This document shows positions 1 through 10,700 of a stretch of DNA of 30,087 bases, one piece after another; position 1 is the first letter of the stretch, and each line of letters begins with the position of its first letter. The notes beneath the pieces are model-generated. The model ran no database searches and had not been told where the DNA came from. It was given only the letters and a program-made list of their open reading frames with translations. The position numbers and the translations under genes are program-made. Source of the DNA: a virus; the IMG/VR virus record IMGVR_UViG_3300030106_006475, positions 1 through 30,087 of that record; one strand, written 5' to 3'.

Positions 1-3000
1 AACTCCTATACCCAAACGACCCTGTGATGTCAGACGCATCTTTTCGGTTTCACTACCAGCAAGATGGCTGTCGTGCATGGTGTAAAACGCTATGTTTGTT
101 TGCAGGTAAGATGGGTTATTGTTTGTCCATACATTCGCTATTTTACTTGCGTAAACACCACCTGCTCTACCCATAGTAATGCCAACTCCATTTCCAGCAG
201 TTCCTGTTGTAGACACATTATTATGAATAAGTAACCCCGAAGTAATCTGATGTAATGAAGAAGTTTGAACTTCTAATTTAGCTACGGGACCAGTCGTTCC
301 TATACCAACATTTCTGGTATCCTCCTGAATATACATTGCCGCAGAAGGAGAACTCGATACACCAACATCAAATTGCAAAGCAGCATCACTTCTTACTTTT
401 GCTATACTACTTTGATTTCTAAAGTAAATGCTTCTATCAGTAGTCCCTCCACTATCTAACCTCATGTCACCACGAAGATCTAATTCTTCTTGTGGGTTGG
501 TTGTGCCTATCCCTACTTTACTTCCAACCAAACTTAAAATATCAGACCCTCCTGCGCGAAGATCCATTCTATCACTTGAATGATAATATCTTACATAGCC
601 TTGGTTAGCTGAAGCTGTATCGCCAAAAGCTAAATATTGGTAACTGCTTGCGGGGCTTGATAATTGAATGCCGCAATTGCCATTATTTTCTATTATTAAA
701 TCATCATGGCTTGCATTTGTGGCTATGGTTCCACCCGCATCTGCTGTGTAAATATGAGTAGTCCCAATAGGATCGGTTGTTCCAATACCAACCTTACCAG
801 AGATATCCATTGTGATACCATCGTTAGTGCTAGAGTGTATCTTTAATTTATTAATAGAGTTATCGTATTTAAAGAAGTAATCTGCTCCATTGCCCAGTGA
901 TAATTGACCATCATCATAAATTCTGAACTGATCGTCTGTATAAACAAATGTTCCAGCAGAAAGTTGAAGGTAATTTTCTGCGCTTACCTTAAGGTAACCA
1001 TCAGCACCATTTGTGCTTTGTGAAAGTTCTGCATGACCATTACTTTTTACAAAAAGTTTTGCAAAAGAAGATGAATGGTCATCATATCCATTTATTCTAA
1101 TACCATTGCTATCAGCAGTTTGATTAATGGTAAGAATATCAGTAGGGTCAGTTGTCCCTACACCAACATTACCCCCAGGTTCTATGGTCATACGACTTTC
1201 CCCTACAGTCTGGAACATCATTGTTTGGGCAGATTGATTTGCACCAATGACACCTGTAGAACCTTCAACCCATAAATCTAATCTCTTATTTCCTCCTGAA
1301 TCACTCTCCTCAAGTCTTAACCAAGGGTTGGAGCCACCAAGTTGTAATTGTTTAGCTGGCGTATTGGTTTCTATTCCTACATATCCTCCCCCACTTTGCA
1401 GAACTAAATCATGTGAGCTATTATGAGTATGGATATACATGTTATTGGAACCCGCTTGCATACGACCTCCAACATTGTGCCACTGACCAACAGCAAAGAA
1501 GCTATCGCCAGCAGTGTTTCCATCTACCCAAGAACCGTAGTAATTATTTTGTGAGTCAAAGTTTGATCTGGCTCCGACAGTAAATTTTTGATTCGCAGCA
1601 CTTGTTATTCCTATGCCGACATTACCTCCATTTGCAATAATCAATCTAGGATTAGTCTCTAATGCTCCACCTTCAGCTATTCTAAAAGAAGTATCAGTGC
1701 TATCTTTCCCTATGGCAAAATTATCAGTGCCATTTGTTTGAAATTTCAGTATAGCGTCTCCCCCAGAAGGATTAATTGCCATATATGCAGTTCCAGCATT
1801 CGATCTATTTACAGTGAGAACATCTTGTCCAGCTTTAGTAATAGAAGCTCCACCATTAAGGCTAACAGCAGTGGTTGTAGTTGCTCCTCTTGCAGTAACA
1901 GTAGCTAAAGTATCTCCTTCTGACGCACTACTTCCAGTAACAACAGGATTACCATTAATAGTTATTGCTGTTTCAAAGTTACCACTTGTTCCGTGAATTG
2001 TTCCATCAACGTCGAGTTTATAAGCAGGACTGCTTGATCCTATACCAACGTTGCCATCAGTCGCAAAAGTCGCAGCCGTTCCGTAGCTTTGGGGCTGAAT
2101 TCTTATTAATCCATCAGCTTTAACATTTAAGTTATTGCTGTTCTTGGCCCAAATTTCATTATTATCTAAATATAGAGTATCACCTATGTTTACAGGACCA
2201 AGCGGTATGTCTACTCTTCCATCATTCCTCACACTAAGTAGACTTGCGCTAGAAGAATTTCTAGCTATGAAAGCATTGGCTGAACTGTCACTTGTTCCTC
2301 CTTTTAGTTCAAGCCTAGCTGAAGGAGAACTCATTCCCACACCTAAACTTCCACCAGCAATCCAACTGTTTCCATTGGAGTTTAGTCTAATGTCTTCATT
2401 GGTGCTACTATCATATAAACTTAAGTAACCATGTGATGAGGATGGCCGCACTTTAAATATAAGATCCCCACTTTCTCTCACCTCTAGACCATCTTCGTCT
2501 CCATCGCTGCCTACAGTTAATTTTGTTTGAGGATTAGTTGTCCCGACACCCACCAATGGACCATCATTAGTTCCATGTATGGTAAGTCCCACCTCTTCTG
2601 AACCTGCGGTAGCTTTAACGCCAAACCGCATATCAGTTCTATATGCACTTGAGTTTGTTCTTACCCATATGCTACCTACTTCATTTGGTGAAGAGGAATA
2701 ATCTGTTTTAAATTGTATTCTGCCTATATCTGTATCAGTGCTTGGATCAGAGCCATCTCTACTGATCTGCATTTCTGCTATGGCATTTTCTTTATTTAAA
2801 TGTAATTGATGTGCTGGACTCGTAGTTCCTATTCCAACTCCAGCAGAGCCTATCATAGCTATATCATTGCCACCTACTCTGAAGAAGTGATTTGATACAG
2901 TGTGATTAAAAGGAGCGGCACTCCTTCCATAATAAGCACTTGTTCCATTCCAGAATATTAATTGAGTGCCTGTTGAGCCACCCTCTCCTATTAGAGCATT

Positions 3001-4716
3001 ATTTGATCCTATTCTTATACCGTGATTAGCTGATCCATCTACGTCGAGTATGGTTTGAGGAGAAGTTGATCCTATTCCAACAAAACCATTAGCATCATCT
3101 ACAACGAATTTAACATCACTGCTTAAAGTTGCAGAGTTAGCTATAATATACTTATCATTATTGTCTATTCCGACTGACCAAGTAGTCTCTGGACTTACAT
3201 ATTGACTATATGCCCAACCAGCAGAGTAATTGGTTTCTGCTCTAAAGGTAGGATTCGCTCCCTCAATATGTATAGTTCTGTCGTATTGCGCTGTCGGATT
3301 ATTTGTTCCTATGCCGACACTACCACCTGACTCAAGAACCAAAGTGTCAGTGGCTACTCCTGCCTCAATTTTAAATGGGTATGTGCTTTGAGTGATATCT
3401 CTAACATAAAAATCACCACCTAATCCAAATACACTAAATTCTTGGTTACTAGAATCTGTCTCCCTTAAAACCAAACTTGGAGCGGTTGTAGCCATCCTAA
3501 TTGAACCTCCAACATCAAGAGCATAAGTTGAAGATGGACTACTTTGGTTTATACCAACAGTGCCATCAGGGCTTAGTAATAAGTCTTGATCTGCTTCAAT
3601 AATTAAGTCCTCTGGAGTTTCAGCGTTAGTATAAATTCTAGTATTTGCATCATTAAATCTAATACCATACTGCGAATCAACTAAAATATTTCCTCCTGCT
3701 ACATGAAGTCTAGTTGATGGATTGGTTGTTCCTATACCAACATTACTACTGCTTCCATCAACATACAAAACAGCAGAATTTTTACCATTACCAACAAAGA
3801 AGTTTTTGAAATAAGTAGTGCCGCCGTCTGCGTCTGAATTCCAGTTAATCCCGACTCCACCCTCGTTCCCTATATATTCATAGCTATTAATAAGACCCCA
3901 ATCCAAAGCTGACCCATCCACATTAATATCTTCAGCAGCTTCCAATGCTAAGTATGGGCCATCCACACCCCGAGCAGAAACAGATTCCCCTATATAAAGT
4001 TTAGCTGTTGCTGTCCCAATTTGCAAGTCTACTGCTGGATTAGTTAATCCTATACCTACATTGCCGCCTGTAATCCAGCTATCACCATTTGATGCAAATC
4101 TAATGTTTTCAGCAGTGCCACTATATATAGCTAATCTTCCAGCAGAAGATTCGTTATTGTTTATAGCAACTCCATTTGTATGACTAGTTTTAATATGGAA
4201 ATTACCTCCACCTTGTTGTAATACAGTATTTCTTCCAGCAGAACTAGTTAATGCAATTTTAGACTCGCTTCCATATACATCTAGTAATTGAGTTGGACCA
4301 GTTGTTCCTATGCCGACATTACCCCCCATCATAACGATGTTGGGGTCATCAAATTTTATATAAGAATCTGTTTCAGACCTATTATAGATAAATCCTCCAC
4401 CTGCTACCCCGCCCACACTTATGCCACCATTTGCATGTAAAGCATCATCTGTTCTAAGTATATTACTGCCATCTCTATACAGGCTTACATCACTACCTAA
4501 ATAGAGATATTGACTGGATTTTATAGCCCCATTAACTTCTAGTTTTTGAGATGGATTAGTTGTTCCTATACCTACATTACTACCAGTAAACCACACATTT
4601 CCCCCTGTGGCATCTAGCCTTATGGGGGCTGTAGAAGTTGAAAAAGAACTACTACCCGCCGTGCCATTATTAAATTCTATTACGCCTGACTGTGGGCTGA
4701 TAACAATGTTTGACAT
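1..4716 (-). CDS. Giant tail fibre 2, VGIGTT-repeat protein (partial, 3' end off the window)
   Basis: The frame opens with ATG at 4716 and has no stop down to position 1, giving at least 1572 codons; the C-terminus lies beyond the left edge. The protein starts MSNIVISPQSG and is then built almost wholly from degenerate modules of the type NVGIGTTNPxxxLxVxG, about 18 by eye, spaced 60-110 residues and separated by beta-rich linkers. Such modules are common in phage fibres and large surface proteins, usually ahead of a C-terminal trimerisation or chaperone domain that would be outside this window. It follows fibre 1 by 6 nt, so it is probably co-transcribed. A GTGTAAATTAA element overlapping the fibre 1 stop could give it its own promoter. 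The expected role is receptor binding; the receptor cannot be read from sequence. Confidence 0.85.
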   Translation of the reverse strand, partial: MSNIVISPQSGVIEFNNGTAGSSSFSTSTAPIRLDATGGNVWFTGSNVGIGTTNPSQKLEVNGAIKSSQYLYLGSDVSLYRDGSNILRTDDALHANGGISVGGVAGGGFIYNRSETDSYIKFDDPNIVMMGGNVGIGTTGPTQLLDVYGSESKIALTSSAGRNTVLQQGGGNFHIKTSHTNGVAINNNESSAGRLAIYSGTAENIRFASNGDSWITGGNVGIGLTNPAVDLQIGTATAKLYIGESVSARGVDGPYLALEAAEDINVDGSALDWGLINSYEYIGNEGGVGINWNSDADGGTTYFKNFFVGNGKNSAVLYVDGSSSNVGIGTTNPSTRLHVAGGNILVDSQYGIRFNDANTRIYTNAETPEDLIIEADQDLLLSPDGTVGINQSSPSSTYALDVGGSIRMATTAPSLVLRETDSSNQEFSVFGLGGDFYVRDITQSTYPFKIEAGVATDTLVLESGGSVGIGTNNPTAQYDRTIHIEGANPTFRAETNYSAGWAYSQYVSPETTWSVGIDNNDKYIIANSATLSSDVKFVVDDANGFVGIGSTSPQTILDVDGSANHGIRIGSNNALIGEGGSTGTQLIFWNGTSAYYGRSAAPFNHTVSNHFFRVGGNDIAMIGSAGVGIGTTSPAHQLHLNKENAIAEMQISRDGSDPSTDTDIGRIQFKTDYSSSPNEVGSIWVRTNSSAYRTDMRFGVKATAGSEEVGLTIHGTNDGPLVGVGTTNPQTKLTVGSDGDEDGLEVRESGDLIFKVRPSSSHGYLSLYDSSTNEDIRLNSNGNSWIAGGSLGVGMSSPSARLELKGGTSDSSANAFIARNSSSASLLSVRNDGRVDIPLGPVNIGDTLYLDNNEIWAKNSNNLNVKADGLIRIQPQSYGTAATFATDGNVGIGSSSPAYKLDVDGTIHGTSGNFETAITINGNPVVTGSSASEGDTLATVTARGATTTTAVSLNGGASITKAGQDVLTVNRSNAGTAYMAINPSGGDAILKFQTNGTDNFAIGKDSTDTSFRIAEGGALETNPRLIIANGGNVGIGITSAANQKFTVGARSNFDSQNNYYGSWVDGNTAGDSFFAVGQWHNVGGRMQAGSNNMYIHTHNSSHDLVLQSGGGYVGIETNTPAKQLQLGGSNPWLRLEESDSGGNKRLDLWVEGSTGVIGANQSAQTMMFQTVGESRMTIEPGGNVGVGTTDPTDILTINQTADSNGIRINGYDDHSSSFAKLFVKSNGHAELSQSTNGADGYLKVSAENYLQLSAGTFVYTDDQFRIYDDGQLSLGNGADYFFKYDNSINKLKIHSSTNDGITMDISGKVGIGTTDPIGTTHIYTADAGGTIATNASHDDLIIENNGNCGIQLSSPASSYQYLAFGDTASANQGYVRYYHSSDRMDLRAGGSDILSLVGSKVGIGTTNPQEELDLRGDMRLDSGGTTDRSIYFRNQSSIAKVRSDAALQFDVGVSSSPSAAMYIQEDTRNVGIGTTGPVAKLEVQTSSLHQITSGLLIHNNVSTTGTAGNGVGITMGRAGGVYASKIANVWTNNNPSYLQTNIAFYTMHDSHLAGSETEKMRLTSQGRLGIGV

Positions 4717-4722
4717 TCTGAT

Positions 4723-4733
4723 TTAATTTACAC
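4723..4733 (-). promoter_or_regulatory. GTGTAAATTAA late-type element before fibre 2
   Basis: On the minus strand GTGTAAATTAA begins 17 nt upstream of the fibre 2 ATG. It also encodes the last codons and stop of fibre 1 (S-V-N-stop). The same 11-mer form (W = A/T at position 9) occurs before three other gene starts in the window. No Shine-Dalgarno is seen between it and the ATG. The promoter role is inferred. Confidence 0.45.
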
Positions 4734-7700
4734 TTTTTAATGGTTCAATCTCTAGTTTATCTATGTCTTTTCGTTCTCCATAGACCACATAGTCATAAAA
4801 CCCCTCTACTCCCCCAATCAATATAAGTTCGGGGGTTTTGGATTTTATATATAAATCTTGTTTTTTGCCGATTGGAGTAACCACTACAGTTATAGAGTCT
4901 TCATGAATCAACTCCGACCAGTATTCTGGTAGCTCTATAGACTTACTGCTTGTTGTTCCCCTGACGTATACCCCATTCTCTGGACCCTCCAAACAAGCAT
5001 ACTGAAGCTTTTTGTTTTCTTCGATTGGGTGATCAATAAGGAATGACTTACTGGTTGCAGAAAGATGCCCATTAACATCAAGAGCATTAGATGCATAGCT
5101 TGTTCCGATACCTACATTGCCTTCAATTATTGCCCCGTTAGATGGTGCAGAGCTTCCAGCAAAGCTAGATCCAATCGCTATGGCTCCTGCCACATCAAGC
5201 GTGTTAGAAACAGAGCTTGTTCCAATACCCACATTGCCTTCAATAATAGCTCCATTGCTTGGAGCAGCAGTTCCAGCATAACTGGAACCGATACCTACAC
5301 TTCCCGCTACATCTAATTTATTGGAAATAGAAGTTGTGCCTACACCTAAAGAGCCATCGCCCTTCAGAGTCATTAACTCTGTGGTATTATTTAATGTCCA
5401 ATGAGCCTTACTGTTTGTGGCATCGTATCCTATATTAGTTTGGACTTTTCCCCAATTGCTTGAGTTGCCATAAATCTTAATAAACCCATCATTTGTCAGT
5501 GTATCTGATCCTCCATAAAGACCTAAAAATGAATTTTCTACATTTTTAAATATATGATTAGCTACAGTTATAGCTCCACTAATATTAACCGCAGTAGTGG
5601 TTGTGCTACCATTATCACAAACGTCTTGGAGAGTTTGAGTCTCCGCAGGAGAATCACCAGAGAGTAAATAAGGAACCCCTTGATTAGTTATACGATTACC
5701 AGCACCTGTTCCTAAGAAGCTGCCAGAACCAGAGATGTCGCCAATAACTTGTAACTCTGCGGTTGGATTAGTTATGCCGATACCCACTCCATTTACCCCT
5801 CCACCAAAGTCGGCATCAACAATGGTCATTTTGGTGGCATCGTCTATATTAAATCTAATATAATTATTTCCTACAGTATTAAAACGGTTGTGAGCCATTT
5901 CCATGTAGTAAGAAGAATTATAAGAGTTTCTTATTCCGTAGGTGTCAGCGCCATTTGTTGATACATCAAGTTTTCTAACTGGAGATGTGCTTCCTATGCC
6001 GACATTACCAGCATCTTTTATCGTCATCCTAGCAGCCGCAGTTGCAGATGTTGTAACGTGGGTTGTTAAAAATGTTAAATCAGAAGAGCCGTCATTTAAT
6101 GAACTTCTTTCTCCTCTTACTATTGCATTAAAAGCATCTTTAGCTCCAGCACTAGCGGAAGTGCTAAATATTAACTCTCCTCCACCCCCGACACTATTAC
6201 TTCCATCTACATCTAAATAAAGTTGAGTAGTAGGTGATGACGACATAGTAGTCGCCAGTTCAAGTGTTGTTTCTGGATCAGTTGTTCCAATACCAACCTT
6301 GCCCTCTGTGATAATCATATCAACAGTGCCAGCCTCATCTACTCCGTTTCTGGCAAATGTTATACTATCGTTAGTTCCATTGTTATCTCCATCATAATTA
6401 ATATGCAGAGAACCAGAAACATTTATAGCAGAAGTATTAGAACCCAAGAAATCAATTTGTTGTCTTGAAGTTCCTCTATTAGTTATTTCAACTCCATCTG
6501 TTCCATCCCAGAATTTGGCGATACTATTAGTCCCATAGGCAACTGTTCCAACTTCAAATTTAGAAGTCGGGCTGCTTGTTCCAACACCAACTTTTCCGTA
6601 AGAGGGATTTAATAATAAAGTATAATTAGTGTTGCTACCAGTATGACGAGATTCAATGTAAGAGGCACTTGATGCTCTATCTACACCCATCTCTAATGCC
6701 ATCGCTCCATTTGCGCTGTCGGTGACAATCAAACCGCTTGGATTGGTCTGACCGCGATTCATAGGAGTATCTACAACAAGTCTTGTTATAGGTGCAGTTG
6801 TTCCAATCCCAACACTGCCATCACTCTGTATTCTAACTTTGTCAGATGCCGCGACTTGAAATTGCAAGTAATCAGAGTTACCAATTATTCTTGTGTTACT
6901 ACTATTCCAAGTTAAGTAATTATTATCTAATAATTTTATACCACCAGCGACATCAAGTTTTGCTGATGGAACATTACTGCCTATACCGACATCTCCATCG
7001 GTTGCGATACGCATGAACTCCGTTTCAGTAGTCCCATTATCTCCAGCGAATAAAAAGCCTCCGTTAGAAGAATTAGCTCTAGAGTAGAAATATAAATAAT
7101 CTCCACCTTTTTCTATTTCACTAAAAGTATTTGTTAAATCGGAATCTGTTAATCTTATAGTAGCTACTGATGCAGCTATCTCTAGTTCTGCATTAGGAGC
7201 CAGAGTGCCAATACCTACAGTGTTATTAGCACCTATAAACATTCTACCACCACCACCTGCACCAATACGGAATCCTTCATCGCCGTGCCTATACTGGATG
7301 AAACCCTCGTAAGACGAATTACCACCTGTTCCGTCAGCAAAATTTATACTCGCACTATGAGCAGGTCCAGAAAAGATTGTCAAGCCTTCTGCTCCTACTC
7401 CATCACCAACTACAAGCCTATTCGCTTCACTGTTAAAGTCTTCTGGGTTATTTAATCCTATACCTACTCTATCGCCAAACAATCCAGAGATTCCAGAGAT
7501 GTGCGGTCCAGTAGAAAGGATGGAGGTTGTTGTCGTATTACCATTATCACAAACGTCTTGGAGAGTTTGGGTCTCCGCAGGAGAATCACCTGAAAGGAGA
7601 TAGGGAACACCGTTATTTGTTATTCGATCACCCACACCTGTTCCTTTGACGCTGCCTGTTACTGTGAGGGATGATCCAGTTATATCTAGACTATTAAAAG

Positions 7701-10700
7701 TTGGTGAGTCACCAGAGGCGACACCTTGATTCATCGCGTCTGCGAAAACATTATCTGTAAACCTTCCATCAAGGTCTACCGTTACGGCGCTTAAACCCTC
7801 CCTGTTAAGAGTTAAAATTCCGTCAGAGGTATTAAAACTCGCAGAGGTTAAATAGTTATTTGTGTCAGTATCTGTAACATCTCCCGAAATGAGATAAACC
7901 TTACCATTTTCTGCGGTTATTCTATTTCCTATTCCCGTTCCGATAAAGTCGGCTCCTCCTGAAATACCTGCGGCTCCAGTTACAGTTAAACCATTGAATG
8001 TCGGAGAGTCGCCAGAAGCAACTCCCTGATTCATGGCATCAGCAAAAACGTTGTCAGTAAACCTTCCGTCTAGATCCACGGTCACGGTTGCCGCATCGTT
8101 TCTATTTAACGTTAATACTCCATCACTTGTCCCAAATGAAGCTCCCGTAATAAAAGTATTTGTATCAGTATCGGTGATGTCTCCAGAGACTAGATAGACT
8201 TTACCATTTTCTGCGGTTATCCTATTGCCTATCCCTGTTCCAATAAAATTAGCTCCCCCAGATATACCAGCCGACCCCGTAACAATTAATGCATTAAAAG
8301 TTGGAGAGTCTGTAGTAGCTACTCCTTGATCCATGGCATCGGCGTATACGTTGTCTGTAAATCTGCCATCGAGATCTACAGTAATTGCGCTTAAACCTTC
8401 TCTACCAAGCGTTAATATTCCATCTGAAGTATTAAATGATGCAGAATTGAGATAATTGTTAGTATCTGTGTCTGTAAAGCCTGTCAAAACAGGGACACCA
8501 CTTACATGTAATCCATCTCCAAAATATCCAATCGTAGGAACATAAACACCACTAGCATAATCTAAGGTTATAGTATGCCTCCCGCTTGAAGTATGGACTC
8601 TATCTTGACCATCTGCTAAAACAGCAGCGCCAATGTATCCTGATGGAATCTCTGCTTTGTTTCCTACCGCAAAACCATACCACCCACTAATTTTATTTGA
8701 ATTTCCACCCGCAATAGCAGATTGATCTCCTGAAATCTCATTACCAACTCCCCCCGCAATAACAGCCCCCTGTCCAGCATGGATTATATTTGTTCCACCT
8801 GCACCAATAAATGAAAAAGTAGAATAAACTTGGTTTTGTGTTCCTCCTGCAATAGCACTAGAGCTATAGTTACCACTTATAGTGTTCTCAAAACCTCCAC
8901 CAATAAAACTTTGGGTTGTAGTGTGAAGATCGTTTTGATATCCCCCCCCTATGACACCTCCTTGACCTTCTGTAATTTTATTTTGATATCCTCCCCCAAT
9001 AAGAGATTGGTCACTTTTTAGAATATCATTATTATATCCTCCAATACTTGAAGAATATTGACTTCCTGTAATATCAACACCTGATCCACCTCCAATAAAA
9101 TTAAAGTTTCCACCAGAAATATTACCTAACACTCCCCCTGCGATAACATCGAAGTCTCCGCTAACTACATGTCCAGATCCTCCAAGTATAGCTACACCTG
9201 TTGAATAGGCATTTGAATCAATAGCTCCTATTCTAGATTTTTCTTTTGTAGATATACCATATCCATCATTTGTCCCCAAAGTTGTGACACTCTTATCTCC
9301 GATAATAATTAGTTTTTGTTCACTTCCTGGGTCTGTGCCAATACCAACATTTCCAGCTAATTTAGCTTGTTGCGAAGAATCAATGGTTAGTGCTTCACTT
9401 GCTGCGGTTCTTAATTCGAAACTATCGTTGCCATTGAAACCAAAATAAGTATTAGTATCTCCGTAATGAGTGATGTAATCATTGAGAGATATTCCTCCAT
9501 TACTTATTTCAATCCCTTGATCAGTAGTATTTCCATTTTCCGTTACTTCTTGTAATGTATCTGCCGAACCTACTTGAGCATCTACATAACCTTTTGATGC
9601 AGCATCTGTTGAGGCTAAAGGGGTGGAGGGTATTGTTACTTGACTTGTAAATTTGCCAGCCCCTGCGACATCTAATGCGACTGTTGGGGCTGTTGTCCCT
9701 ATTCCTACATTTCCCTGCACCAACATGCCATCTGAAGGCGCTGTATTTTGCCCTCCGTAACTTGAGCCAATTGATACCGCTCCAAGCACATCTAACTTGT
9801 TAACTGGATCACTTCCTATCCCCACACCAGCAGCTTTAACAGAAGCTATTGCGGAGCCAGCAATATTAAAATTAATTTTTTTTGCGCTAGCCGCATTTAA
9901 ATGAGTTTCCCCAAGATGATCTTGTTTTAAGGCATAATTACTATATGTAAATTGATCTAGATGTCCAAAAGCTGCCGTGTCGGACTCGGACATGTGACCA
10001 ACTTTTGCCTTTCCAATGATTGCGCTTTCGTCCTCATCCTTTGCAACTTCTAATTTTTCAGTGGGAGTAGCACTAGAACCAATCGCTACAGAATTTGTGG
10101 TTGTATTCCCTTCATCAGTGACTCCTTGAAGGTTTTGACTTCCTCCTCCTGCTTCATCTCCAGAGAGCAGATAAGGTAAATCACTAGGACCAGTCAATCT
10201 ACCTCCATCTCCTACTCCAATAGCTCTCCCATTAACACTTAACTTAGCTCCCGCTTGAAGTGCTGTTGAAGTTCCTATCCCAACGTGTCCTTGGTGAGTT
10301 CTAATAGTGTAAGGGTAATCGTAATCAGGGGGTCCAACAGTTAAACAATTTCCCGTTATGTATCCCCCCATGCCATTCTCGCCCGACTTGAAAATAACGC
10401 TTCCTTCCATGAAACCGTTACCTTTATTGGGTATGAAATCCATGTTAGGAAGAGGAATTTCTTCCATTTTAAAAGGACCAACTGGCATCTCTATCGGAGT
10501 TAATCCTGCTGGATTATTGAAAAGCAGTTTAATGTGTTGGTCCTCATTAAGAGGAAAACCATTACCGTCTCTCAGAATAATTTGTTGGACCTTTTGTTGA
10601 GCTAACGGGAAAACTCCGATTAAACTTCCCTCATCTGTAGCGAATTGAGCGTTGTCGCCAGCCATTATCACCAACTCTCCAGCAGTTGTGTAGGTGGGAT

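Noticed and set aside
745-752. GTGTAAAT core inside fibre 2 (plus strand), and another near 11905 (minus)
   Set aside because: Both are in coding sequence, lack the following WAA and are not before a gene start; they were used as negative controls for the late-motif claim.
1075-2428. Several 60-97 aa plus-strand open frames inside fibre 2
   Set aside because: They lie antisense to a fully open 1572-codon fibre frame with strong repeat structure and show no protein features or ribosome sites of their own.
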